DNA from: Cupriavidus taiwanensis
GTDB taxonomy: Bacteria > Pseudomonadota > Gammaproteobacteria > Burkholderiales > Burkholderiaceae
DNA: 64,000 nt
Reading direction: 5' to 3'
Assembly: GCF_900250115.1 (NCBI RefSeq)
Contig: NZ_LT984805.1
Location: 378,081-442,080 of the forward strand
The position numbers were made by a program, and so were the translations under genes. Below are positions 56,434 to 64,000 of this stretch, one piece after another. Within the stretch, counting starts at the first letter, position 1, and each line of letters begins with the position of its first letter. The notes beneath the pieces were generated by a model. The model was given only the letters and a program-made list of their open reading frames with translations. It ran no database searches and was not told where the DNA came from.

Positions 56434-57760
56434 CAGGCCGCTGAAATACCTCCAGCGGACGTCAGCGCGACGATTGGCTGAAGCGTTGCTTTGAGGATCC
56501 CATCCAATCCCACATTCATGCGCGGCGCAGATACCTTCACGGAAAGCTTGTTCACTATGCGGAGGCTGGAGGATTTCGTGCCGCAGTCCCATCCGCTGCG
56601 CTCGATCCGGACTATGGCCAACCAGGCGCTGGTGAAGATGGACCGGCTGTTCGCGCAGATGTACGAGGCCGATATCAAGGGTGGCCGCCCCAGTATCGCG
56701 CCGGAGAAGTTGCTGCGGGCCATGCTGCTGCAGGTGCTCTACAGCATTCGCTCTGAGCGCCAGCTCATGGAGCAGACGCAATACAGCCTGCTGTTTCGCT
56801 GGTTCATCGGGCTGTCGATGGACGACTCAGTTTGGGTGCCCACGGTCTTCACCAAGAACCGCGAGCGACTGATCAAGCATGATGCGGTGATCCAGTTTTT
56901 CAACGAGGTGCTGGCCATCGCGCAGAAGAAGAACTGGCTGTCGGGTGAGCACTTCAGCGTGGACGGCACGCTGATACAGGCGTGGGCAGGCCACAAGAGC
57001 TTCGTGCGCAAGGATGGCGACGACCAAGACGATGACGCCGGCGGCAACTTCAAAGGTCGCAAGCGCAGCAACGAGACACACGAATCCAAGACCGATCCCG
57101 ATGCCAAGCTCTACCGCAAGGGCAAGACATCCAGTGAGCTGCGCTACATGGGTCATACCCTGAGCGACAACCGCCATGGCCTGGTGGTTAGCGCCATGGT
57201 GACCAAGGCGGACGGACACGCCGAGCGGGAGGCCGCAAAGGTCATGCTTAACGATGCCAGGCAGGTGATTGAAGACCTGAATGTGGAAGTCACCGTGGGC
57301 GCGGACAAGGGCTATGACGCGCACGAGTTCATTGAGGCCTGCCTGGAAATGAAGGTGACGCCCCACGTGGCGCAGAACACATCGGGTCGTCGCTCGGCCG
57401 TTGCTGATGCCATTGCTTCCAGCGCCGGTTATGCCGTCTCGCAACAAAAGCGCAAGCTGATCGAACAGGGCTTCGGGTGGGTCAAGACCGTGGGGCGCAT
57501 GCGTCAGGTGATGGTGCGCGGTCTGAAGAAAGTCGATCAGATGTTTGTGCTGAGCATGGCCGCCTACCACCTCGTGCGCATGCGCTCGCTGGGACAAATC
57601 CGTCCGCAGTTGCAGTAATCGCGCTAATGAGGCCGGAATGGGCGCCAAAACGCGGAAAAAGCCGAGGCAGTGACGTCCGGCTTCCGGATTGTGAAAAACA
57701 GCGCTCCCCGCCTTGCGGGGAAAAACTCATCGCTAGCGCGATGAGTACTTCAGCAGCCTG
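56434..57760 (+). mobile_element. IS5-family type I, copy G (complete, 1327 bp)
   Basis: Both termini intact. Flanks CTAA (left) and CTAG (right) fit the CTAR target but differ by one base. Transposase intact at 56518-57618. It shares the GGN and SAVADAI variants with copy A at 3186. Confidence 0.92.
56518..57618 (+). CDS. IS5-family transposase (type I copy G)
   Basis: Intact DDE transposase of the same family as at 3270-4370, with one extra substitution (TQYSLLF instead of TQYNLLF). Catalytic residues unchanged. Confidence 0.92.
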   Translation: MRGADTFTESLFTMRRLEDFVPQSHPLRSIRTMANQALVKMDRLFAQMYEADIKGGRPSIAPEKLLRAMLLQVLYSIRSERQLMEQTQYSLLFRWFIGLSMDDSVWVPTVFTKNRERLIKHDAVIQFFNEVLAIAQKKNWLSGEHFSVDGTLIQAWAGHKSFVRKDGDDQDDDAGGNFKGRKRSNETHESKTDPDAKLYRKGKTSSELRYMGHTLSDNRHGLVVSAMVTKADGHAEREAAKVMLNDARQVIEDLNVEVTVGADKGYDAHEFIEACLEMKVTPHVAQNTSGRRSAVADAIASSAGYAVSQQKRKLIEQGFGWVKTVGRMRQVMVRGLKKVDQMFVLSMAAYHLVRMRSLGQIRPQLQ

Positions 57761-57814
57761 CTAGGGAGGTGACTTGGCGGGCTTCGTGTCGATGGGCTTT
57801 GTTACTTTACCTAG

Positions 57815-59004
57815 GGATACTCTGCACAAACGCGAATCGAGTGTGCTTGGCCGTTTAACAGGAAGCTGAATGCGCCACGACGCCAACCTATCAGCTCGGA
57901 GCGAAGCTATCTCGCACGCGCGAAGCAGCATTCGCGGGCTGCGCGCGAGGCATCGGCGTGAGCCAGAAACGCGCTCATGCCCCGGCAGCCAGCAGTTTGC
58001 CGCGCGCCATCCACAAGTTGGACAGTGCGAACAAGGTCATGAGTTGCGCGGTGTTCTTCCTCAGCCCTCGATAGCGGACCTTGGTGTAGCCGAACTGCCG
58101 CTTGATGACCCGGAACGGATGCTCGACCTTGGCCCGGATGCCCGCCTTGATTCGCTCGACCTGATCGACGAGCGCGCCAAGTGGTTTGCTTTGGTCCAGG
58201 ACGCGACGTTTGCCTGGCTTCATCGCTACGTGCCAGTTCACGCCCGCCCGCGCGTCCGGACGCTTCTCCACGCCCTGATAGCCCGCATCGCCGAACGCGT
58301 CGGTTTCCTCGCCATGCAGCAGGCTGTTGCCCTCAACCACGTCGTTGACCTTGCCCGCCGTGCCCCGCACCGTGTGCACCAGCCCGCTTTCGGCGTCCAC
58401 GCCAATGTGCGCTTTCATGCCGAAATACCACTGGTTTCCTTTCTTGCTCTGGTGCATCTCTGGGTCGCGTTCGCCCGACCCATTCTTGGTCGAACTCGGT
58501 GCGCTGATCAGTGTCGCGTCCACCACCGTGCCCGCGCGCAGCATCAATCCCTTGTCGCGAAGGATGTCGTTGACCAGCGCGAGGATCTGAGCGGCCAGCT
58601 TGTGCTTCTCCAGCAGGTGACGGAACCGCAGGATGGTGCTCTCGTCGGGCAGCCTCACCGTCCAGTTGTCCAGCCCGGCGAACTCCGATACAGCGGCACG
58701 TCGTGCAGCGCTTCTTCCATCGCCGGGTCCGACAGGCCGAACCATTGCTGAAGGAAGTGGATGCGCAGCATTGCCTCGACCGCGAACGGGGGACGGCCGC
58801 GCTTGCCTTCCGGGGCGTACGGAGCGATCAGCATCACCAGATCGGCCCATGGCACCACACGGTTCATCTCGTCCAGGAATTCGCGCTTGCGGGTGCGCTT
58901 GGTCGACAAGTTCAGTCCAAGGTCAGTTTGTTTCATGCGCCACATGCTCGCTGGCTCGACGATTCATTGCAAGCACATCCGCCGGCTAATTGTGCAGAGC
59001 ATCC
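57815..59004 (-). mobile_element. IS5-family type II, complete with CTAG duplication
   Basis: 1190 bp, ends GGATACTCTGCACAAACGCG and GGATGCTCTGCACAATTAGC, flanked by CTAG (57811-57814, 59005-59008). Relatives: fragment at 15169, copies at 62196 and 63391. Its transposase has a one-base frameshift. Confidence 0.92.
57975..58936 (-). pseudogene. IS5-family type II transposase with one frameshift
   Basis: N-terminal part MKQTDLGLNLSTKRTRKREF.. to ALHDVPLYR in one frame, then EFAGLDNWTVRLPDESTILR.. to RGLRKNTAQLMTLFALSNLW in the next. A C is missing near 58,688. The catalytic residues are all there: Asp in [12 protein letters not shown], Asp in DAFGDAGYQGVEKR and Glu in AKVEHPFRVIKRQFG. Confidence 0.88.
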
Positions 59005-59145
59005 CTAGCAAAGTTTCGGTAAACTGTGTTGAGGCCCGAATGCGAAGTTGGCAAAATGGGAACGTAGATCGATCCAACCGTGGTTTAAGAATTCATTGAA
59101 AAACGCTTGAATTTATTGCTGCATTCGTTGACACGGCCATCAATC
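59005..59145. other. Junction and leader of the APS-kinase-like gene
   Basis: Short AT-rich region after the IS5 type II element; likely contains the promoter for the next gene. Nothing else recognised. Confidence 0.3.
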
Positions 59146-59649
59146 ATGAGCAAGTGGAATATGAAACAAAGAGGGCGTGCTATCGTCATGATTCAAGGCC
59201 TTCCGGGATCTGGCAAGACTACACTTGCTAGAATGCTTTTGGATTTAATTCCGACAGCCAGCTGGGTTAATGCGGATTTTGTTCGGGATAATATAAATCG
59301 TGACTTGACGTTTAGTTTTGTGCACCGAATCGAGCACGCTCGTCGTATGGCGGAAATCGCCAATCTGACGCTAAACTACGGTGCGAACGACCATTGCATT
59401 GTGGATTTTGTTTGTCCCACAACGGAAACGCGGAGAGCCTTTCTGGGGGCGGCAAAGTACCCAGTCTACACCGTGTTCATGAACACGATAACTGCTGACG
59501 AGTCTAGATTTGCAGATACGCGCAAAATGTATGAGGTTCCCACAGATTACGCGTTTCGGGTGAGCGGATATAAGACGGCGCAGGAATTGAGGGACGTTGC
59601 ACGTACAATTCACTTGGTACTCCTAAGCAGATCCCAAGTTTGTCGTTGA
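59146..59649 (+). CDS. P-loop kinase resembling adenylylsulfate (APS) kinase
   Basis: 167 residues from ATG 59146 (an ATG at 59107 would add 13; one at 59161 is also possible). P-loop GLPGSGKTTLA near residues 18-28, then WVNADFVRDNINRDLTFSFV, RIEHARRMAEIANLTLNYGA and IVDFVCPTTETRRAF, the layout of CysC/APS kinase and related small-molecule kinases. The C-terminal part (FADTRKMYEVPTDYAFRVSG) is less typical. Codon use is AT-richer than the surrounding GC-rich genes, suggesting transfer from elsewhere. No sulfate-assimilation gene is nearby, so it may phosphorylate another metabolite. Confidence 0.78.
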   Translation: MSKWNMKQRGRAIVMIQGLPGSGKTTLARMLLDLIPTASWVNADFVRDNINRDLTFSFVHRIEHARRMAEIANLTLNYGANDHCIVDFVCPTTETRRAFLGAAKYPVYTVFMNTITADESRFADTRKMYEVPTDYAFRVSGYKTAQELRDVARTIHLVLLSRSQVCR

Positions 59650-59925
59650 CTAAACTCAGGCGGAGTCTTTGAATTTAATGGCAAATGAGTCTTGCGCGGA
59701 ATAATATTAGTGCTGGTGCGACTCGGACCGAACCGGTCAGCAAATAGGCCTTCAATTTAGCCTATCACGTAATATCGGTGAAAGCCGCAGCCATGCTGCT
59801 ACGGCAATTTGCGAAAGTAATAGGACATCTCTGCAACTGTAGCGATGCGAGTTATTCGGCGATTGTGCGTTTGGGGGCGGGTTCGAGCGGTAATCCTTGG
59901 CTGTGGGCATCTCGGTACCGGCCTT
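59650..59925. other. Spacer between convergent genes
   Basis: About 275 bp between the APS-kinase-like gene and the 3' end of the minus-strand aminotransferase; nothing recognised. Confidence 0.3.
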
Positions 59926-60889
59926 TCATAATTGTGCCCAATAAGTCTTGTTGGAGAGGCAAGTGTTCGCTGTCGCGCGAAACGCTCGCCAACAGTATTC
60001 GATCATGGATCTATCTGTAACCCGCGCGGTCATATCTTCGTCTTTGCAGTAGTCCGCGAGCGCACCCTTCAGCGCCTCTTGTAAAGTGCTGAAGAATGTG
60101 TTGCCCATGGAAATATTGCTCATGTAAGTTGCCGGGTAGCCTGTGTATATACCGTATTGAAGGCACCGTCGGACAAATGCACTTCCATGTCTTTGCGAAG
60201 GCATGACAATATCGAACATGGCGTCGCTTCCTAAGACACGCGCGGGTATTCCGAAGCTAGCGAACGACTCGTGGAACAACCTCTTGAGCACTGCGCCGCT
60301 ATCCGCCAAGCGAGCTACAATGCCATCTTCTTCGAAAATTTGCTGCGTTAGATTAGCAGCTACGAAGGCTCGATTTTCACGTAAGTAGGTGTTGCCAAGA
60401 TAAACACCATCCGCCCCGGACATGGCATCGGCCGTACCAATAACCGCAGAAAGGCCAATTCCCTGTGCGAGTCCTTCGGACAAGGTAATCAGGTCGGCCG
60501 GGACCCGGTGTGCTTGGCAGTAACCACCGTCGGCGTAACGAAGTCCGCAAAGCACCTCGTCAACGATCAAAAGCGCTCCATGCAGCATAGCCATTCTAGC
60601 GCTTTGGTGGAGTAACTCCGGAGGAAAGACCGATGGCTCTGGCGTGACTACAATTCCGGCGACTTTGCCTCTGTTCCAACTCAACATCTGCTGCAAGATA
60701 TCTAAGTCATACTGAAAGTCCTGGATGTAATGGTCTTTGGCTGTAGAATCGTCAGACCACGGGTACCGTTGGAAGATGTCATGCCAACCGTGAAAACCGG
60801 CTGTTAGGATAATTGGTTGACCGGTTCGACGTCGTGCGATGCGGACAGCTGCCTCCGTTGCACAAGATCCGGTCCTCAAGAAGAAGGCC
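59926..60889 (-). pseudogene. Class-III PLP aminotransferase (GSA-aminomutase-like), N-terminally truncated, active-site Lys replaced
   Basis: The frame runs from the IS5 junction at 60889 (..AFFLRTGSCATEAAVRIARR) to 59926. Family features: RTGSCATEAAVRIAR (substrate/PLP loop), FHGWHDIF, GIVVTPEP, LLIVDEVLCGLRY with the Asp that contacts the PLP nitrogen, and DLITLSEGLAQGIGLSAVIG. In most relatives the last motif has Lys where this protein has Glu (SEGL), and that Lys binds PLP. The first ~120 residues are missing, removed by the type I IS5 copy. It is therefore inactive in this form. The original role is unknown. Confidence 0.8.
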
Positions 60890-60893
60890 CTAG

Positions 60894-62195
60894 CAGGCCG
60901 CTGAAATACCTCCAGCGGACGTCAGCGCGACGACTGGCTGAAGCGTTGCTTTGAGGATCCCATCCAATCCCACATTCATGCGCGGCGCAGATACCTTCAC
61001 GGGAAGCTTGTTCACTATGCGGAGGCTGGAGGATTTCGTGCCGCAGTCCCATCCGCTGCGCTCGATCCGGACTATGGCCAACCAGGCGCTGGTGAAGATG
61101 GACCGGCTGTTCGCGCAGATGTACGAGGCCGATATCAAGGGTGGCCGCCCCAGTATCGCGCCGGAGAAGTTGCTGCGGGCCATGCTGCTGCAGGTGCTCT
61201 ACAGCATTCGCTCTGAGCGCCAGCTCATGGAGCAGACGCAATACAACCTGCTGTTTCGCTGGTTCATCGGGCTGTCGATGGACGACTCAGTTTGGGTGCC
61301 CACGGTCTTCACCAAGAACCGCGAGCGACTGATCAAGCATGATGCGGTGATCCAGTTTTTCAACGAGGTGCTGGCCATCGCGCAGAAGAAGAACTGGCTG
61401 TCGGGTGAGCACTTCAGCGTGGACGGCACGCTGATACAGGCGTGGGCAGGCCACAAGAGCTTCGTGCGCAAGGATGGCGACGACCAAGACGATGACGCCG
61501 GCGGCAGCTTCAAAGGTCGCAAGCGCAGCAACGAGACACACGAATCCAAGACCGATCCCGATGCCAAGCTCTACCGCAAGGGCAAGACATCCAGTGAGCT
61601 GCGCTACATGGGTCATACCCTGAGCGACAACCGCCATGGCCTGGTGGTTAGCGCCATGGTGACCAAGGCGGACGGACACGCCGAGCGGGAGGCCGCAAAG
61701 GTCATGCTTAACGATGCCAGGCAGGTGATTGAAGACCTGAATGTGGAAGTCACCGTGGGCGCGGACAAGGGCTATGACGCGCACGAGTTCATTGAGGCCT
61801 GCCTGGAAATGAAGGTGACGCCCCACGTGGCGCAGAACACATCGGGTCGTCGCTCGGCCGTTCCTGATGCCATTGCTTCCAGCGCCGGTTATGCCGTCTC
61901 GCAACAAAAGCGCAAGCTGATCGAACAGGGCTTCGGGTGGGTCAAGACCGTGGGGCGCATGCGTCAGGTGATGGTGCGCGGTCTGAAGAAAGTCGATCAG
62001 ATGTTTGTGCTGAGCATGGCCGCCTACCACCTCGTGCGCATGCGCTCGCTGGGACAAATCCGTCCGCAGTTGCAGTAATCGCGCTAATGAGGCCGGAATG
62101 GGCGCCAAAACGCGGAAAAAGCCGAGGCAGTGACGTCCGGCTTCCGGATTGTGAAAAACAGCGCTCCCAGCCTTGCGGGGAAAAACTCATCGCTA
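60894..62195 (+). mobile_element. IS5-family type I, copy H, interrupted near its right end
   Basis: The left terminus at 60894 follows CTAG. The element is complete until about 25 bp before its right end, where a type II IS5 copy inserted at its CTAG (CATCGCTAG). The missing tip probably lies beyond the window, after the tandem type II copies. Confidence 0.9.
60978..62078 (+). CDS. IS5-family transposase (type I copy H)
   Basis: Intact DDE transposase as at 3270-4370; variants GGS and SAVPDAI, plus Gly for Glu in TFTGSLF at the N-terminus. Confidence 0.9.
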   Translation: MRGADTFTGSLFTMRRLEDFVPQSHPLRSIRTMANQALVKMDRLFAQMYEADIKGGRPSIAPEKLLRAMLLQVLYSIRSERQLMEQTQYNLLFRWFIGLSMDDSVWVPTVFTKNRERLIKHDAVIQFFNEVLAIAQKKNWLSGEHFSVDGTLIQAWAGHKSFVRKDGDDQDDDAGGSFKGRKRSNETHESKTDPDAKLYRKGKTSSELRYMGHTLSDNRHGLVVSAMVTKADGHAEREAAKVMLNDARQVIEDLNVEVTVGADKGYDAHEFIEACLEMKVTPHVAQNTSGRRSAVPDAIASSAGYAVSQQKRKLIEQGFGWVKTVGRMRQVMVRGLKKVDQMFVLSMAAYHLVRMRSLGQIRPQLQ

Positions 62196-63386
62196 GGGAT
62201 GCTCTGCACAATTAGCCGGCGGATGTGCTTGCAATGAATCGTCGAGCCAGCGAGCATGTGGCGCATGAAACAAACTGACCTTGGACTGAACTTGTCGACC
62301 AAGCGCACCCGCAAGCGCGAATTCCTGGACGAGATGAACCGTGTGGTGCCATGGGCCGATCTGGTGATGCTGATCGCTCCGTACGCCCGGAAGGCAAGCG
62401 CGGCCGTCCCCCGTTCGCGGTCGAGGCAATGCTGCGCATCCACTTCCTTCAGCAATGGTTCGGCCTGTCGGACCCGGCGATGGAAGAAGCGCTGCACGAC
62501 GTGCCGCTGTATCGGGAGTTCGCCGGGCTGGACAACTGGACGGTGAGGCTGCCCGACGAGAGCACCATCCTGCGGTTCCGTCACCTGCTGGAGAAGCACA
62601 AGCTGGCCGCTCAGATCCTCGCGCTGGTCAACGACATCCTTCGCGACAAGGGATTGATGCTGCGCGCGGGCACGGTGGTGGACGCGACACTGATCAGCGC
62701 ACCGAGTTCGACCAAGAATGGGTCGGGCGAACGCGACCCAGAGATGCACCAGAGCAAGAAAGGAAACCAGTGGTATTTCGGCATGAAAGCGCACATTGGC
62801 GTGGACGCCGAAAGCGGGCTGGTGCACACGGTGCGGGGCACGGCGGGCAAGGTCAACGACGTGGTTGAGGGCAACAGCCTGCTGCATGGAGAGGAAACCG
62901 ACGCGTTCGGCGATGCGGGCTATCAGGGCGTGGAGAAGCGTCCGGACGCGCGGGCGGGCGTGAACTGGCACGTAGCGATGAAGCCAGGCAAACGTCGCGT
63001 CCTGGACCAAAGCAAACCACTTGGCGCGCTCGTCGATCAGGTCGAGCGAATCAAGGCGGGCATCCGGGCCAAGGTCGAGCATCCGTTCCGGGTCATCAAG
63101 CGGCAGTTCGGCTACACCAAGGTCCGCTATCGAGGGCTGAGGAAGAACACCGCGCAACTCATGACCTTGTTCGCACTGTCCAACTTGTGGATGGCGCGCG
63201 GCAAACTGCTGGCTGCCGGGGCATGAGCGCGTTTCTGGCTCACGCCGATGCCTCGCGCGCAGCCCGCGAATGCTGCTTCGCGCGTGCGAGATAGCTTCGC
63301 TCCGAGCTGATAGGTTGGCGTCGTGGCGCATTCAGCTTCCTGTTAAACGGCCAAGCACACTCGATTCGCGTTTGTGCAGAGTATCC
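62196..63386 (+). mobile_element. IS5-family type II, second copy, inserted in type I copy H
   Basis: 1191 bp with both ends, flanked by CTAG (62192-62195 and 63387-63390). It is followed with no further spacer by a third type II copy at 63391, so the two are in direct tandem sharing one CTAG. Confidence 0.92.
62265..63226 (+). pseudogene. IS5-family type II transposase with one frameshift
   Basis: N-terminal MKQTDLGLNLSTKRTRKREF.. to LVMLIAPYA, then a missing C near 62,388, and the rest (EGKRGRPPFAVEAMLRIHFL.. RGLRKNTAQLMTLFALSNLW) in another frame. The defect lies at a different site from the copy at 57815, so the two are independent. Confidence 0.88.
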
Positions 63387-63390
63387 CTAG

Positions 63391-64000
63391 GGATTCTCTG
63401 CACAATTAGCCAGCGGATGTGCTTGCAATGAATCGTCGAGCCAGCGAGCATGTGGCGCATGAAACAAACTGACCTTGCTGAACTTGTCGACCAAGCGCAA
63501 CCGCAAGCGCGAATTCCTGGACGAGATGAACCGGGTGGTGCCGTGGGCTGATCTGGTGATGCTGATCGCTCCGTACGCCCGAGAAGGCAAGCGCGGCCGT
63601 CCCCCGTTCGCGGTCGAGGCGATGCTGCGCATCCACTTCCTTCAGCAATGGTTCGGCCTGTCGGACCCGGCGATGGAAGAAGCGCTGCACGACGTTCCGC
63701 TGTATCGGGAGTTCGCCGGGTTGGATAACTGGACGGTGAGGCTGCCCCGATGAGAGCACTCCTGGGGTTCCGTCATCTGCGAGAGAAGCACCCGCTCAGA
63801 TTCTTGCGCTGGTCAACGACATCCTTCGCGACAAGGGATTGATGCTGCGCGCGGCACGGTGGTAGACGCGACACTGATCAGCGCACCGGGCTCGACAGAA
63901 TGCGTCGGTGTCGGGCGAACGCGACCCGGAGATGCACCAGAGCAAGAAAGGAAACCAGTGGTATTTCAGCATGGAAGGGCACATTGGCGTGGACGCCGAA
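63391..64000 (+). mobile_element. IS5-family type II, third copy, cut by the window end
   Basis: Starts GGATTCTCTGCACAATTAGCC immediately after the CTAG that ends the previous copy. More diverged than the other copies, and closer to the fragment at 15169 (TKRNRKREF variant). Confidence 0.85.
63459..64000 (+). pseudogene. IS5-family type II transposase, frameshifted, partial
   Basis: MKQTDL.. then LNLSTKRNRKREFLDEMNRV, MLIAPYAREGKRGRPPFAVE and ALHDVPLYREFAGLDNWTVR, followed by frame breaks near 63,750, 63,790 and 63,860. It continues beyond the window. Not functional. Confidence 0.8.

Noticed and set aside
3186..57764. Idea that type I copies A and G exchanged ends because A's right flank and G's left flank are both CTAA
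   Set aside because: The target consensus is CTAR, so a four-base agreement carries almost no information.
62084..63331. 415-codon minus-strand frame opposite the type II IS5 element
   Set aside because: Shadow frame; the plus strand carries the transposase motifs.
1..64000. CRISPR arrays, tRNA or rRNA genes, replication or partition genes
   Set aside because: No regularly spaced repeats with unique spacers, no cloverleaf-like CCA-ended sequences, and no Rep, Par or phage integrase genes were seen by eye; all multi-copy repeats trace to IS elements.

Overview
The window looks like an insertion-sequence-choked accessory region (megaplasmid, genomic island or heavily rearranged chromosomal segment) of a betaproteobacterium in the Burkholderiaceae. 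Cupriavidus or Ralstonia is my best guess, from the GC-rich codon use, the style of the RND pump at the left edge, the toluene monooxygenase cluster and the mix of IS families. The genus is an inference. I saw no tRNA, rRNA, CRISPR array or replication origin. More than half of the window is mobile DNA, most of it broken.

Layout. 1-3.0 kb: the 3' part of an RND efflux permease. 3.2-16.6 kb: an almost pure IS block. It holds a 1327-bp IS5-family element (called type I here), an intact IS66 element, a decayed IS4-type element, and a three-level nest in which an IS21 element sits inside an IS66 element that sits inside another IS21 element, followed by IS5 and IS30 scraps. 16.7-18.8 kb: an intact prolyl-oligopeptidase-like gene. 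18.9-22.7 kb: IS debris. 23.4-29.1 kb: a cargo block with an unknown 255-aa protein, an aldehyde dehydrogenase, a divergent IclR regulator and an XRE-cupin regulator. 29.4-32.9 kb: an IS110 element hit by IS3, then type I. 32.9-36.5 kb: an MDR dehydrogenase and livM/livH of a branched-chain-type ABC importer, with livM split by type I. 36.5-37.7 kb: IS3 and ISL3 fragments. 37.7-41.7 kb: a cytochrome P450, two lipoproteins and a small HExxH protein. 41.8-47.3 kb: IS4, IS110, ISNCY and IS5 (IS427-like) elements. 47.6-51.5 kb: a toluene/aromatic monooxygenase cluster, tmoABCDE plus a remnant of tmoF. 51.5-54.7 kb: IS4-type, IS30 and IS481 material. 54.8-55.7 kb: a fatty-acid-hydroxylase-family membrane protein. 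56.4-64.0 kb: type I and type II IS5 elements around a small APS-kinase-like gene and a truncated class-III aminotransferase.

How the genes could fit together. The non-IS cargo is mostly catabolic: a multicomponent aromatic monooxygenase, a P450, an aldehyde dehydrogenase, an MDR dehydrogenase, an uptake permease and IclR/XRE regulators. This suggests a former hydrocarbon or aromatic degradation region (inference). It is no longer intact as written: tmoA and tmoE carry single frameshifts, tmoF is internally deleted and cut by an IS, livM is interrupted and livH is truncated. Many defects are single-base losses in short G or C runs, so some of this apparent decay may be sequencing error. Read-level checking matters before concluding that genes are dead.

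Recurrent structure. Type I IS5 copies (3186, 21215, 31576, 35024, 56434 and 60894) bound nearly every cargo block. Type II IS5 copies (15169 fragment, 57815, 62196 and 63391) target CTAG. Several insertions keep exact target duplications that allow the pre-insertion reading frame to be rebuilt.
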